From positions 62,001 through 126,000 of the forward strand of contig JBFWVM010000001.1 in the NCBI GenBank assembly GCA_050246735.1: DNA of 64,000 nucleotides, in the 5' to 3' direction. Positions 45,270 through 54,244 of this stretch are shown piece by piece (the first letter of the stretch is position 1; every line of letters begins with the position of its first letter). Made by a program: the position numbers and the translations under genes. Source of the DNA: Taklimakanibacter sp050246735. Its GTDB lineage: Bacteria > Pseudomonadota > Alphaproteobacteria > Rhizobiales > Aestuariivirgaceae. The notes under the pieces are model-generated. The model searched no databases. It had not been told where the DNA came from and saw only the letters and a list, made by a program, of their open reading frames with translations.

Positions 45270-45361
45270 AGGTCGCGCTTGACGCCGATATCGGCTCCTT
45301 GAAGTGTCGGCGCATAGGCGGCTATCTTATGTTTGTCTTACGTCATGAATGGTTCGGGCCA
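45266..45361 (+). pseudogene. Remnant of a PIN toxin N-terminus
   Basis: GTG at 45266 overlaps the Phd-type antitoxin stop and encodes MKVALDADIGS. PIN toxins at this position normally begin K-V-A-L-D-T-N-(I/V), so residues 1-9 look like a toxin start with TN replaced. After residue 11 the resemblance ends, and the frame runs into the AbrB-type antitoxin. A deletion probably joined the two loci. Confidence 0.55.
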
Positions 45362-45673
45362 ATGGCCGATGCGGAAAAGCTCACCACCACCGTCTCCACC
45401 AAGAGACAGGTCATCCTGCCAAGCGCCGTCCGCCGGCGGCGGGAATGGGGTGCGGGAACGCGGCTCGTGGTCGAGGACGCACCGGACGGCGTGCTGCTGA
45501 AGCCCGCGCCCGCCTTCGCCGAGACGCGGTCGGAAGACGTGTTCGGCGTGCTGCCGTGGAAGGGCGAGCCGAAGACGCTTGAGGACATGGATGCCGGCGT
45601 GCTTGCCGAGGCGAAGCGCCGAAAGCGGCGGTCGGGCCTACGCCGTCGAAATCCATGGCGGCCGGCGCCTTGA
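45362..45673 (+). CDS. AbrB/MazE-type antitoxin (toxin partner absent)
   Basis: 103 aa from ATG at 45362. LTTTVSTKRQVILPSAVRRRREWGAG is the swapped-hairpin AbrB fold with the family Gly of TKGQ replaced by Arg. LVVEDAPDGVLLKP and DVFGVLPWKGEPKTLEDMD follow as in VapB-like antitoxins. The C-terminal KRRSGLRRRNPWRPAP departs from the usual end and suggests a frameshift or fusion. No VapC-type toxin follows before the tRNA. Confidence 0.7.
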   Translation: MADAEKLTTTVSTKRQVILPSAVRRRREWGAGTRLVVEDAPDGVLLKPAPAFAETRSEDVFGVLPWKGEPKTLEDMDAGVLAEAKRRKRRSGLRRRNPWRPAP

Positions 45674-45734
45674 GCTCTCAGGCGATCTGCGGGTGATGCG
45701 CTGTCGGCCGGCGAGGACCCTGGCCATTGACCGG

Positions 45735-45811
45735 TGGTAGCGGAGGAGGGAGTTGAACCCCCGACCCCAGGATTATGATTCCCGTGCTCTAACCAACTGA
45801 GCTACTCCGCC
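45735..45811 (-). tRNA. tRNA-Met (anticodon CAT)
   Basis: 77 nt including encoded CCA at 45735-45737. The acceptor pairs 45805-45811 with the 3' strand, the D arm has AGCTCAGTTGGTTAGAGC, the anticodon stem CGGGA/TCCTG encloses ATCATAA with CAT, and the T arm has GGTTCAA. The first pair (G-T) allows pairing, unlike the initiator's usual C-A mismatch, so elongator tRNA-Met is likely; tRNA-Ile2 with modified CAT cannot be excluded. Confidence 0.93.
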
Positions 45812-46011
45812 CCAGGATCGTGAGGGGCGATATAGGGTTTGCTGATGCGGCAAGTCAAGCCGCGCTATCCGGATTCCGGTCCTTCGAGACATGCTGCGCC
45901 TGACGGCTCGGCTCGCAGGATTTGTCCGGTGCGCGGTCTCACCTGAGCAGTATGCATGTGGCACTCGCCAAAACAATGTGAGAAAAATGTGGTTCTTACG
46001 CTTGCAGTCCA

Positions 46012-46050
46012 AACAAATTTGTTGACATTCCCAATATCTGATCCGATTCT
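46012..46050 (+). promoter_or_regulatory. Promoter with palindrome for the aminoethylphosphonate-type importer
   Basis: AACAAATTTGTT (46012-46023) is a 12-bp perfect palindrome overlapping TTGACA (46022-46027). A poor -10, GATTCT (46045-46050), follows after 17 bases. The 306-bp region 45812-46117 is otherwise AT-richer and has no gene. A repressor or activator site is plausible. Confidence 0.5.
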
Positions 46051-46117
46051 TCCCTTTCGGAAACCTGCGAGAGGACCTCGGCAGGGTGAATGACAACAGA
46101 AAGAGTGAGGACATGCC

Positions 46118-47131
46118 ATGGCCACCAGATTCATCCGCACATCGCTCCTGTCGCTTTCGCTCCTGGCAACCCTGGCGATCGGCGCGCAGGCGGGCGACAT
46201 AACCGTCTACACCTCGCTCGAGGAGGACGACGCCAAGGTCTATATCGAGGCGTTCAACACCGAGCATCCGGACATCAACGTCCATCTGCTGCGGCTTTCG
46301 ACCGGCGATCTCGGCGCCCGCATCCTGGCCGAGAAGGACAATCCGCAGCACGACATCATCTGGGGGTGGGCGGTGACCAACATGGTCGATCCGCGCATAC
46401 AGGAACTGCTCGAACCCTATTCGCCGGAAGGGCTCGACAAGGTCGACGCGCATTTTCGCGATCCGGACGGGCGCTGGTTCGCGACCACGGGCTATTTCGC
46501 GGCATTCTGCGTGAACAAGCCGATGGCGGAGGCCAAGAAGCTGCCGATCCCGTCCTCCTGGGAAGACCTGCTCGACCCGGCCTACAAGGGCGAGATCGTC
46601 ATGCCGAACGCGGCCAGCTCGGGAACGGGCTATCTCCAGGTCGCGAGCCTGCTGCAGATGAAAGGCGAGGAGGCGGGCTGGAAATTCCTGAAGCAGCTCG
46701 ACCAGAACGTCGCGCAATACATCAAGTCCGGCTCCAAGCCCTGCCGGATGGCGAGCGCGGGGGAATATGTCATCGGCACCTCATTCGCCTTCGCCGCGGT
46801 CAAGCAGATCAGCGAAGGCTTCCCGATCGCCATGGTCATCCCCAAGGAGGGAGCGGGCTACGAAATCGAGACCAGCGGGCTCATGAAGACGTCGAAGAAC
46901 AAGGCGGACGCCAAGACGTTCCTGTCCTGGCTGCTGACGCCCGCCGCCGCCAAGCTCTACGGCGAACGCGCCGAGATGAACTCCGTGCCCGGCGGCGAGC
47001 AGGCGCAGATCGCCCGCGACGCCGGCATGCCGGCCGATGTGACCAAGGTCCTGTTCGACATGGACTTCGCCTGGTCGGCCAACAACAAGGACCGCGTCCT
47101 CAAGCAGTGGCAGGCCGAGATCGAGCGCTGA
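46118..47131 (+). CDS. ABC transporter substrate-binding protein, 2-aminoethylphosphonate (PhnS2/AepX) type
   Basis: 337 aa with a signal peptide ending AIGAQAG (about residue 25). DITVYTSLEEDDAKVYIEAF begins the mature protein. ASSGTGYLQVASLL and YIKSGSKPCRMASAGEYVIG are segments I recall from the putative 2-aminoethylphosphonate binding protein family. The related iron(III)-binding family shares the fold, so ligand assignment is moderate. It heads a three-gene operon. Confidence 0.75.
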   Translation: MATRFIRTSLLSLSLLATLAIGAQAGDITVYTSLEEDDAKVYIEAFNTEHPDINVHLLRLSTGDLGARILAEKDNPQHDIIWGWAVTNMVDPRIQELLEPYSPEGLDKVDAHFRDPDGRWFATTGYFAAFCVNKPMAEAKKLPIPSSWEDLLDPAYKGEIVMPNAASSGTGYLQVASLLQMKGEEAGWKFLKQLDQNVAQYIKSGSKPCRMASAGEYVIGTSFAFAAVKQISEGFPIAMVIPKEGAGYEIETSGLMKTSKNKADAKTFLSWLLTPAAAKLYGERAEMNSVPGGEQAQIARDAGMPADVTKVLFDMDFAWSANNKDRVLKQWQAEIER

Positions 47132-47259
47132 GCGCCGGTCCCGCCGTGGCCCGCCTCTGGCCGCTTGCGGCCATCGGCGGGCGCCCGCGGCCTTCCAACC
47201 TCCCGGTTGCCTGCCGGCGCGCGGCGCTCATACTGCGACGGAAGGATTGAAAGGTCACG

Positions 47260-48342
47260 ATGGATATATCGCTGCGTGCCGTCACCAAGAGCTTTGGACA
47301 GGTCGTCGCCGTCAGTTCGGTCGATCTCGACGTTCCGGCCTCGACCCTCGTCTGCTTCCTGGGGCCGTCGGGTTGCGGCAAGACAACGCTTCTGAGGCTG
47401 ATCGCCGGCCTCGAGACCGCCGACGGCGGCAGCCTGCTGTTCAGGGGACAGAGCCTGGCCGGCGTTCCCGAGCGCGAGCGCAATTTCGGCATGGTGTTCC
47501 AGAGCTACTCGCTGTTCCCCAACCTGACGGTCGAAGAGAACGTCGCCTACGGACCGGGGTGCCGGCGCTGGCCGGCGGCGGAGGTCGCCGCCCGGGTAAG
47601 AGAGCTCCTGGCGCTGGTCGGCGTCGAGGACCAGCGCGGCAAATATCCGCACATGCTCTCGGGCGGACAGCAGCAGCGCGTGGCGCTGGCGCGGGCGCTC
47701 GCGCCCAAGCCGCATGTGCTGCTGCTCGACGAGCCCTTGTCGGCGCTCGACGCCAAGGTGCGCCGCACGCTGCGCGGCGAGATCCGCCGGCTCCAGCAGT
47801 CGCTCGGCATCACCTCGATCATGGTCACCCACGACCAGGAGGAGGCGCTGACCATGGCCGACCACGTCGTGGTGATGAACGAGGGACGCATCGTCCAGCA
47901 AGGACCGCCGGCCGAAGTCTACGACCGCCCGTCATCGCCCTTCGTCGCGGGCTTCGTCGGCAGCATGAACTTCCTCGACGTCGCGGTGACCGGCGAGAAC
48001 CGCGTCGATTTCGCCGGGCATGAACTCGTCATCGGCCGGTCGAGGCTTGCCGCGCCGTTGCGCGGCAAGGCCGTCGCCGCGATCAGGCCGGAGGCGGTGG
48101 AGATCACCCGCCCGGCGGAGGAGGGCGCGCGCGCGATGCCCGACAACGCCCTCGACGTCCAGGTCGACTGGATCGAATTCCTCGGCGGCAAATGCCTCCT
48201 GACCCTGACGCCGGCATCCTGCCCCTCGCAGAAGATCACCGCCGAAGTGCCGGCGCGCACGGTTCACGACCTCGGCATCTCGTCCGGCGCGCGCGTCAGC
48301 CTGATCCTGCCGCCGGATGCGTTCAACGTGTATCCGGCATGA
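47260..48342 (+). CDS. ABC transporter ATPase, 2-aminoethylphosphonate type
   Basis: 360 aa. Walker A is GPSGCGKTT (residues 35-43), signature LSGGQQQR, Walker B VLLLDEPLSALD, then VTHDQEE. The C-terminal TOBE-like domain covers about residues 240-360. It starts 128 bases after the binding protein and overlaps the permease by ATGA. It powers the preceding binding protein's import system. Confidence 0.88.
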   Translation: MDISLRAVTKSFGQVVAVSSVDLDVPASTLVCFLGPSGCGKTTLLRLIAGLETADGGSLLFRGQSLAGVPERERNFGMVFQSYSLFPNLTVEENVAYGPGCRRWPAAEVAARVRELLALVGVEDQRGKYPHMLSGGQQQRVALARALAPKPHVLLLDEPLSALDAKVRRTLRGEIRRLQQSLGITSIMVTHDQEEALTMADHVVVMNEGRIVQQGPPAEVYDRPSSPFVAGFVGSMNFLDVAVTGENRVDFAGHELVIGRSRLAAPLRGKAVAAIRPEAVEITRPAEEGARAMPDNALDVQVDWIEFLGGKCLLTLTPASCPSQKITAEVPARTVHDLGISSGARVSLILPPDAFNVYPA

Positions 48343-50045
48343 GCGTGCCGGACGCCGTGAGCGAAGGATCGCCGATCCCCGCGCGCCGGGTGCTGACGGG
48401 CGACCGCCTGTTCAGGGCCGGTGCGCTGGGCGTCAGCGCCCTGGTGCTGTTCGTCTTCGTGGCCTACCCCCTGTGGGCGATCCTGCGCGAAGGGCTCATC
48501 CTCGCCGACGGCACATGGGGGCTCGGCAACTTCACCGACTACTTCCGCGATCCGCGCTTCCTCGTCATCACCGGGCGCAGCCTGCTGGTCGCCGTCTCGG
48601 CCACGGCCATCACCGTCGTGCTGGCCTATGGCTTTGCCTATGCCCTGGTGCGCACGACGATACCGCTCAAGAGCCTGTGGCGCTTCGCGGCGCTCCTTCC
48701 GGTCTTCGCTCCTTCGCTGGTGCAGGCCCTGGGAGTCCAGTTCCTGCTCGGCCGCAACGGGCTCGTCAGCAACCTCATCGGCATCCGTCTCGACATCTAC
48801 GGCTTCTGGGGCATCCTGATCGCCGACGTCGTCTACGCCTTTCCGCATGCGGTGCTGATCATGGTCACCGCGCTCTCGGTGACCGACGGACGCCTCTATG
48901 AAGCCGGCCGCATGCTGGGGGCGAGCGAGCTTCGGCTGTTCCGCACGGTCACGCTGCCGGCGAGCCGCTATGGCGTCATGTCGGCAGCCTTCGTCGTCTT
49001 CACCATCGTGATCACCGATTTCGGCAACGCCATGGTCATCGGCGGAGACTACAGCGTGCTCGCCACCGAGATCTACAACCAGGTCTCCGGCCAGGCGAAT
49101 TTCCGGCTGGGTGCCGTCATCGGCATCATCCTGCTCGTCCCGGCGGCGCTTGCGATGTTCGTCGAGCGCCTGGTGGCGCGGCGCAGCACGGCGCTTCTCA
49201 ACGAGCGCTCCGCGCCGCTCGTCCTGCGCAGGTCGGCGCTGCGCGATGCCTGCGCGCTCGCCTATGTGGCGCTCGTCTGCGCCATCATCCTGCTGATCGT
49301 CGGCATCGTCGTGCTCGCCAGCCTGGCGAAGCTCTGGCCATATGACGTCACTCTCACCCTCAAGCACTATGTGACCGACGTCCAGAACGGCTATGCGCCC
49401 TTGTGGACGAGCCTGTGGATGTCGCTCATCGCGGCGATGCTCGGCACGGCGCTGGTGGCGCTCAACGCCTATATGATCGAGAAGATACCGCATCCCCTCA
49501 CGCGCATGCTCTATTTCCTTTCGGTCCTGCCGGCCGCCGTGCCCGGCATGGTGCTCGGCCTCGGCTACGTCATGGCCTTCAACGATCCGGCCAATCCCGT
49601 CTACTGGCTCTACGGAACCGTATGGCTCCTCGCCATCAACACGGTCTTCCACTACCACGCCCAGGCGTTCCTCATCGCCACGACCAACATCAAGCAGATC
49701 AGCCGCACCTTCGACGAGGCGTCGGCGATGCTGGGAGCGACCTTCCTGCGCACCATGGCGCGGATAGCGCTGCCTCTGCTCCTGCCGTCGCTTCTCAATA
49801 TCGGCCTGTTCCTGTTCATGCGCGCCATGGTCACGCTGTCGGCCGTCATATTCCTGGTCTCGCCCAGGAACACGGTGGCCGCGGTCTCGGTCCTGCTTCT
49901 CGACGATTCCGGCAAGGCGTCGCAGGCGGCGGCCTTTTCGGTCGTCATCATGGCCGTCGTCCTGGCCGTGTCGGCCGGCTTCAATCTCCTGCTCGCCCTT
50001 GCGGCGCCGCCGCGGCGCGCCGGGGCTTCGCCTGCGAAGGATTGA
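48339..50045 (+). CDS. Fused two-domain ABC permease, 2-aminoethylphosphonate type
   Basis: 568 aa, twice the usual permease length, with about 12 membrane helices. Two coupling loops are present: EAGRMLGASELRLFRTVTLP in the first half and EASAMLGATFLRTMARIALP in the second. Fusion of both permease domains in one chain is known for AEP (AepW) and some iron transporters. One gene therefore replaces the usual pair. The transporter is complete: binding protein, ATPase and fused permease. Confidence 0.88.
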   Translation: MSVPDAVSEGSPIPARRVLTGDRLFRAGALGVSALVLFVFVAYPLWAILREGLILADGTWGLGNFTDYFRDPRFLVITGRSLLVAVSATAITVVLAYGFAYALVRTTIPLKSLWRFAALLPVFAPSLVQALGVQFLLGRNGLVSNLIGIRLDIYGFWGILIADVVYAFPHAVLIMVTALSVTDGRLYEAGRMLGASELRLFRTVTLPASRYGVMSAAFVVFTIVITDFGNAMVIGGDYSVLATEIYNQVSGQANFRLGAVIGIILLVPAALAMFVERLVARRSTALLNERSAPLVLRRSALRDACALAYVALVCAIILLIVGIVVLASLAKLWPYDVTLTLKHYVTDVQNGYAPLWTSLWMSLIAAMLGTALVALNAYMIEKIPHPLTRMLYFLSVLPAAVPGMVLGLGYVMAFNDPANPVYWLYGTVWLLAINTVFHYHAQAFLIATTNIKQISRTFDEASAMLGATFLRTMARIALPLLLPSLLNIGLFLFMRAMVTLSAVIFLVSPRNTVAAVSVLLLDDSGKASQAAAFSVVIMAVVLAVSAGFNLLLALAAPPRRAGASPAKD

Positions 50046-50050
50046 GGGCG

Positions 50051-50965
50051 TCAGCGCTCGCGCATCTCGACGTTCATGTCGGTGATGAGCTGCTCGCGCC
50101 GGGCGAGCGCGGTCATGGCGCTTTGCCCGAGAAACCGGGCGACCAGGTTGAGCAGGCCCTCGCAGAACACAATATAGGCGCCCATGCTGTTGCTGAAGAA
50201 GCTGCTGGCATGGGGCACGAAGAAGGCATGGCGCGACGGCGGAACGAGCGGGGAGGCGCGCGTGTCGGTCACCGCCACCACCGCCAGGCCGCATCTGGCG
50301 GCCATCCCGGCGACATTGGCGACGCTGCGGGTATAGGGAGCGCAGCTCGCGACCACGACGACGTCGCCCTTGTCGAGCTGCGCCAGGGCCTCGGCGGCTC
50401 CGAGGCGCGGCGCGTCCAGCAAGGCCACGTCGCTTCTCAGCATGCCGAGCCCGTAGGTCAGGAAGCTCGCGAAGGCATGGAACTGGCGAACGCCGTGGAC
50501 GCGGACGCGCCCGGCAGTGGCGAGCAGGGCGGCCGTGCGCCGCAGCGCTTCGGGGTCGAGCTGGCCCGTGAAGCCTTCCACATTCGCCGCCGTCTCGCGC
50601 GCCAGGCGTTCGAAGACGCCGATTTCCTCGACGCCCGGCGGCACCGTGGAGAGCAGGCGTCCGGCCTGCCGGCTGTAGAAATAGCGCTCGTCGTCGGTGA
50701 TGGCTTCGCGGAAGATGTTCTGGAAGTCGCTGAAGCCGGCAAAGCCCAGCTTCTGCGCCAGGCGGGTCAGGGTGGACGCGTTGACGCGGAGCTGCCCGGC
50801 GAGCTCGGAAATCGTGCGCACCGCGGCGCGCTCCGGCATCTCGACGAGCCTCGCCAGGACGTCGAGCGCCTTCTCGCCGAGCGAAATGCCGGCCTGTCCG
50901 CGGCGTATCGTGACCACGAGGCTGCGCAGCTCGTCGATGGTCCGTGGCCTTGAAGCTTCGTTCAT
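50051..50965 (-). CDS. RpiR/MurR-family transcriptional regulator
   Basis: 304 aa. The N-terminal helix-turn-helix has TISELAGQLRVNASTLTRLAQKLGFAGFSDFQN, and the C-terminal SIS domain (GRVRVHGVRQFHAFASFLTYGL, VVVASCAPYTRSVANVA) should bind a phosphosugar or similar. It overlaps the C45 hydrolase by ATGA, so it ends the leftward operon, and it converges on the permease gene five bases away. It may control one or both neighbouring transport systems. Confidence 0.88.
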   Translation of the reverse strand: MNEASRPRTIDELRSLVVTIRRGQAGISLGEKALDVLARLVEMPERAAVRTISELAGQLRVNASTLTRLAQKLGFAGFSDFQNIFREAITDDERYFYSRQAGRLLSTVPPGVEEIGVFERLARETAANVEGFTGQLDPEALRRTAALLATAGRVRVHGVRQFHAFASFLTYGLGMLRSDVALLDAPRLGAAEALAQLDKGDVVVVASCAPYTRSVANVAGMAARCGLAVVAVTDTRASPLVPPSRHAFFVPHASSFFSNSMGAYIVFCEGLLNLVARFLGQSAMTALARREQLITDMNVEMRER

Positions 50966-52044
50966 ACCGTTTCTCTGTCCAGATGCATGTTCCCCGGCTT
51001 CGCCCGGGCAGGCGTCAATCCCTCGAAGACGTGGCAGGCCGGAGAATCAGCCCGGTCGTGGACGCACCATCTCACCGTGTCCGCGATCTCGAACAGGACG
51101 GTGGCGAGCGTGTTCTCGTCATCCGGATCGTCGGGCTGCTCACGATAGACCGGAAGTGCGGCATCCGTCCCGTTCCAGAGGACGGCGAGCGGATCGAGGA
51201 CGCGGCCCCCGGAACCTTCGATGAGCCTGTCACCCTGCCGCTGCCGCGAGCGTGAGGAGGCGGTGACGATCTGGTCCTCGGAACGGATATCCGGATGGAC
51301 GAGATGGTTGGCGTGGCATTCCGGCCGAGCGGGAACCCGGACCGAGCAGCCAGAATGCGTGAACTCGACGCTGACGAGACGGGGATCGCCGGCCTGGGCC
51401 AGGCCGATGTGAAACGCGCCGGCGCGCGCCGCGCCGCGGATCAGTCCGACCGCTTCGTCGATGCCGCCGCAGTCGAGCACCGCTCTCGTCAGCACCATGC
51501 GCGGCAGCCCGTGGCCGGCGCGCTGCGCGCGGATGTTGTTGACCGTCTGGACCAGCCCGGCCCCGGTCACGGCGAAGGCGTGGCCGGGAAGGGAGGCCGG
51601 ATACAGGAAGGCCGCGAACGGCCTGCCGCCGTCGGAGCGCACCAGGGCGATGGCGCAGCCGTTCCGCAGACCGGCATGACCGTCCTCGTTATGCGCCAGA
51701 ACCGGCGGCGCGCCCGGGAGCAGCACCGTGGTGCAGCCGTCCGGAGCCATCGCCCAGACGTCGCCGCGGCAGTTCCAGGCGAAGACGTCGTCGAACGCCA
51801 GGCCGAGCCCGTCGGCAAGCCCGCGCAGCTCCTGCCAGTAGCGCGGGAACCGCGCCTCGACCATGTGCCTGGCGGCGGCGATCCGGGGATCGTCCCGGAA
51901 AGCCATCACGCTCGCCCAGGCATGGGTCCTGGTCAAATAGCCGTTGGCGATCGCCGCGGCGTGACGGCCGAGCGCGGCGCCCGCGTCATAAGGCCTTCCG
52001 GCGATCTCGATGACGGGAAGCGGCGCAAGCCGGTCAGTTGACAT
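50962..52044 (-). CDS. C45-family Ntn hydrolase (isopenicillin N acyltransferase-like)
   Basis: 360 aa. The family's self-cleavage Gly-Cys is visible as PDGCTTVLLPG with Cys104 as N-terminal nucleophile; isopenicillin N acyltransferase cleaves at Gly102-Cys103, almost the same position. NEDGHAG downstream matches the conserved Asn-Glu-Asp. No signal peptide is seen, so it acts in the cytoplasm. It sits between the amino acid ABC ATPase (11-base overlap) and RpiR, suggesting hydrolysis of an imported N-acyl compound. Confidence 0.82.
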   Translation of the reverse strand: MSTDRLAPLPVIEIAGRPYDAGAALGRHAAAIANGYLTRTHAWASVMAFRDDPRIAAARHMVEARFPRYWQELRGLADGLGLAFDDVFAWNCRGDVWAMAPDGCTTVLLPGAPPVLAHNEDGHAGLRNGCAIALVRSDGGRPFAAFLYPASLPGHAFAVTGAGLVQTVNNIRAQRAGHGLPRMVLTRAVLDCGGIDEAVGLIRGAARAGAFHIGLAQAGDPRLVSVEFTHSGCSVRVPARPECHANHLVHPDIRSEDQIVTASSRSRQRQGDRLIEGSGGRVLDPLAVLWNGTDAALPVYREQPDDPDDENTLATVLFEIADTVRWCVHDRADSPACHVFEGLTPARAKPGNMHLDRETV

Positions 52045-52762
52045 GCTGCAGGAACTCGCGAAGCCTCGGGTTCTCGGCGTTGGCGAGAAGCGACGAAGGA
52101 TCGCCGTCGACCGAGATCCTGCCGCCTTCCATGAAGATGAGCCGGGTGCCGACCTGGCGGGCGAAGGCCATCTCGTGGGTCACCACGATCATGGTCATGC
52201 CCTCCTCGGCGAGCGCCTGCATGACGCGCAGCACTTCATGGCGAAGCTCGGGATCGAGCGCCGACGTCGGCTCGTCGAACAGCATCAGCTTCGGCTTTAT
52301 GGCGAGCGCCCGCGCGATCGCCACGCGCTGCTGCTGGCCGCCCGACAGTTCCGAGGGGTAGTGATGGCCGCGGTCGGCGAGGCCCACCTTGGCGAGGAGC
52401 GCCTCGGCCTGCCCGACCGCCTCGGCGCGGGTCAGGCCGCGCACGTGGCGCGGCCCGAAGGCGACGTTCTCGAGCGCGGTCATCTGCGGAAACAGGTTGA
52501 ACTGCTGGAAGACCATGCCGGCCTCCTGGCGGACCAGGCGCATCTTCGAACGCCCCGCCTTCACGCTGATGCCGTCGACGACGAGGTCTCCGCCGTTGAT
52601 CTCCTCGAGCGCGTTGATGCAGCGCAGGAGCGTCGATTTCCCCGAGCCGGAAGGCCCGATCACCACCACCATCTCGCCCATGTCGATGGCGAGGTCCACG
52701 TCCTTCAGGACCACGACCTTGCCGAAGGTCTTGGTGACTTTCCTGAACTCGACGATGCTCAT
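52034..52762 (-). CDS. Polar amino acid ABC transporter ATPase (GlnQ type)
   Basis: 242 aa from ATG at 52762. Walker A GPSGSGKST (residues 36-44), GMVFQQFNLFPQMTALENV, LSGGQQQR and LMLFDEPTSALDPEL are intact and strongly GlnQ-like. It overlaps the permease by ATGA and the C45 gene by 11 bases. It energises uptake of an amino acid or an amino-acid derivative. Confidence 0.92.
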   Translation of the reverse strand: MSIVEFRKVTKTFGKVVVLKDVDLAIDMGEMVVVIGPSGSGKSTLLRCINALEEINGGDLVVDGISVKAGRSKMRLVRQEAGMVFQQFNLFPQMTALENVAFGPRHVRGLTRAEAVGQAEALLAKVGLADRGHHYPSELSGGQQQRVAIARALAIKPKLMLFDEPTSALDPELRHEVLRVMQALAEEGMTMIVVTHEMAFARQVGTRLIFMEGGRISVDGDPSSLLANAENPRLREFLQHVN

Positions 52763-53415
52763 AGGATGCGCATCCTCTTTTCGGTCATACGCAGGACGAG
52801 AGTCAGCGTTCCGGTCATGGCGAGATAGAGGACCGCCACGGCGCTCCAGATCTCGACGGCGCGGAAGTTCGCGGCCATGATCTCCTGGCCCTGGCGGGTC
52901 AGCTCGCCGACGCCGATGACGATGAACAGCGAGGTGTCCTTCAGGCTGACGATGAACTGATTGCCGAGCGGCGGGATCATGCGGCGGAAGGCGACGGGCC
53001 CGATGACATAGGCCAGCACCTTCCACATCGGCAGGCCGAGCGCCAAGCCCGCTTCCCGCAACCCCTTGTGGACGGACAGGAACGAGCCGCGGACGATCTC
53101 GGCGATATAGGCGCCGGCATTGACGATGATCGCGGTGACGGCGGCGGTGATCGGGTTGACCCTTATGTCGGCGACGACCGGCAGCGCGAAATAGATGAAC
53201 ATCACCTGCACGACGATGGGCGTGCCGCGAATGAGCTCGATATAGGCGAAGGCCACGCCGCTGACGAGGGCATTGCCATAGGCGCGCATCAGGCCCGCGA
53301 CGAAGCCGACGACGAGGCCGCCGGCGAGGCCCGCCAGCGCAATGAGGATCGTCAGCCTCGCCCCGCCGAGCAGCGCCGGCAGGGCGTCGACGATCACCGA
53401 CCAGTCGAACTCCAT
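52759..53415 (-). CDS. Polar amino acid ABC transporter permease (GlnP/HisM type)
   Basis: 218 aa from ATG at 53415 with GGAG nearby; an extension to 53529 lies partly within the binding protein gene. About five helices are visible; the loop is REAGLALGLPMWKVLAYVIGP and ELIRGTPIVVQVMFIYF is the typical HisM segment. Only one permease is encoded, so it should form a homodimer. Confidence 0.9.
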   Translation of the reverse strand: MEFDWSVIVDALPALLGGARLTILIALAGLAGGLVVGFVAGLMRAYGNALVSGVAFAYIELIRGTPIVVQVMFIYFALPVVADIRVNPITAAVTAIIVNAGAYIAEIVRGSFLSVHKGLREAGLALGLPMWKVLAYVIGPVAFRRMIPPLGNQFIVSLKDTSLFIVIGVGELTRQGQEIMAANFRAVEIWSAVAVLYLAMTGTLTLVLRMTEKRMRIL

Positions 53416-53473
53416 GGGGGACTCCAGAGAAGACCGTGCCGGACAGGCCGGCACGCTCGGGGAAGATGCCGGA

Positions 53474-54214
53474 TCAGCTCTGCGGCTCGGCGCCGAACCA
53501 CTTCTTGTAGATGGCGTTGTAGCGGCCATCGGCCTTCATGTTGGCGAGCGCCGCGTTCACCTTCGCCACCAGCTCGCTGCCCTTCGGAAAGCCGATGCCG
53601 TATTGGTGCGCCATCATCTGCTCGCCGACGGCCTTTACCTTTCCGCCGCCCGCGGTCGCCACGTAATAGAGGACGTTGGGCGTGTCGTGCATGGCGGCGT
53701 CGACGCGGCCGGTCTGCAGCTCGAGATAGGCGTTGTCGACATTCGGAAACTGGCGCAACTCGGTCTCCTTGAAGTGCTCCTTGGCATAATCGGTCGCCGA
53801 GGTGCCGGTCTTGACCGCCAGCGTCTTGCCCTTGAGGTCCTGGGCGCCCTTGATCGCGCTGTCGGCAGGAACCATCAGGAGGAAGCCGCTGTCATAATAG
53901 CCGTCGGAGAAGTCGATGACCTTCTTGCGCTCGTCCTTGATGGTGATGCCGGCAAGCGCGACGTCGACCTGCCCGGTCTGCAGCGCCGGGATGATCCCGT
54001 TGAAGTCCATCGGCTGCAGCGTGTAGCCGACGCCGATCTCCTTGGCGATCGCGTCCCACATGTCGATGTCGAAGCCGACATATTTGTCGCCCTGCTTGAA
54101 CTCGAACGGAACGAAAGCCGTGTCGGTCGCGACGACGAGGTCGGCGGCGTGGACCGGCAGGGCGAACATGGCGGCAGCCGTGAAGGCGGAGAGGAACAGG
54201 TTGCGGCGTTTCAT
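53474..54214 (-). CDS. Polar amino acid-binding periplasmic protein (GlnH/HisJ type)
   Basis: 246 aa with signal peptide ending ALPVHA (about residue 23) and GGGAG-like ribosome site. LVVATDTAFVPFEF, YVGFDIDMWDAIAKEIG and AVKTGTSATDYAKEHF are SBP_bac_3 signatures. It binds a polar amino acid or close analogue; the pocket has the usual Asp and Arg but cannot be assigned. It leads the five-gene leftward operon. Confidence 0.9.
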   Translation of the reverse strand: MKRRNLFLSAFTAAAMFALPVHAADLVVATDTAFVPFEFKQGDKYVGFDIDMWDAIAKEIGVGYTLQPMDFNGIIPALQTGQVDVALAGITIKDERKKVIDFSDGYYDSGFLLMVPADSAIKGAQDLKGKTLAVKTGTSATDYAKEHFKETELRQFPNVDNAYLELQTGRVDAAMHDTPNVLYYVATAGGGKVKAVGEQMMAHQYGIGFPKGSELVAKVNAALANMKADGRYNAIYKKWFGAEPQS

Positions 54215-54244
54215 GGGAGCTCCCTTTGATTGTGATTATCGCTA

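Noticed and set aside
48264..50294. 676-aa minus-strand open frame
   Set aside because: It is antisense to the fused permease with no recognisable domain.
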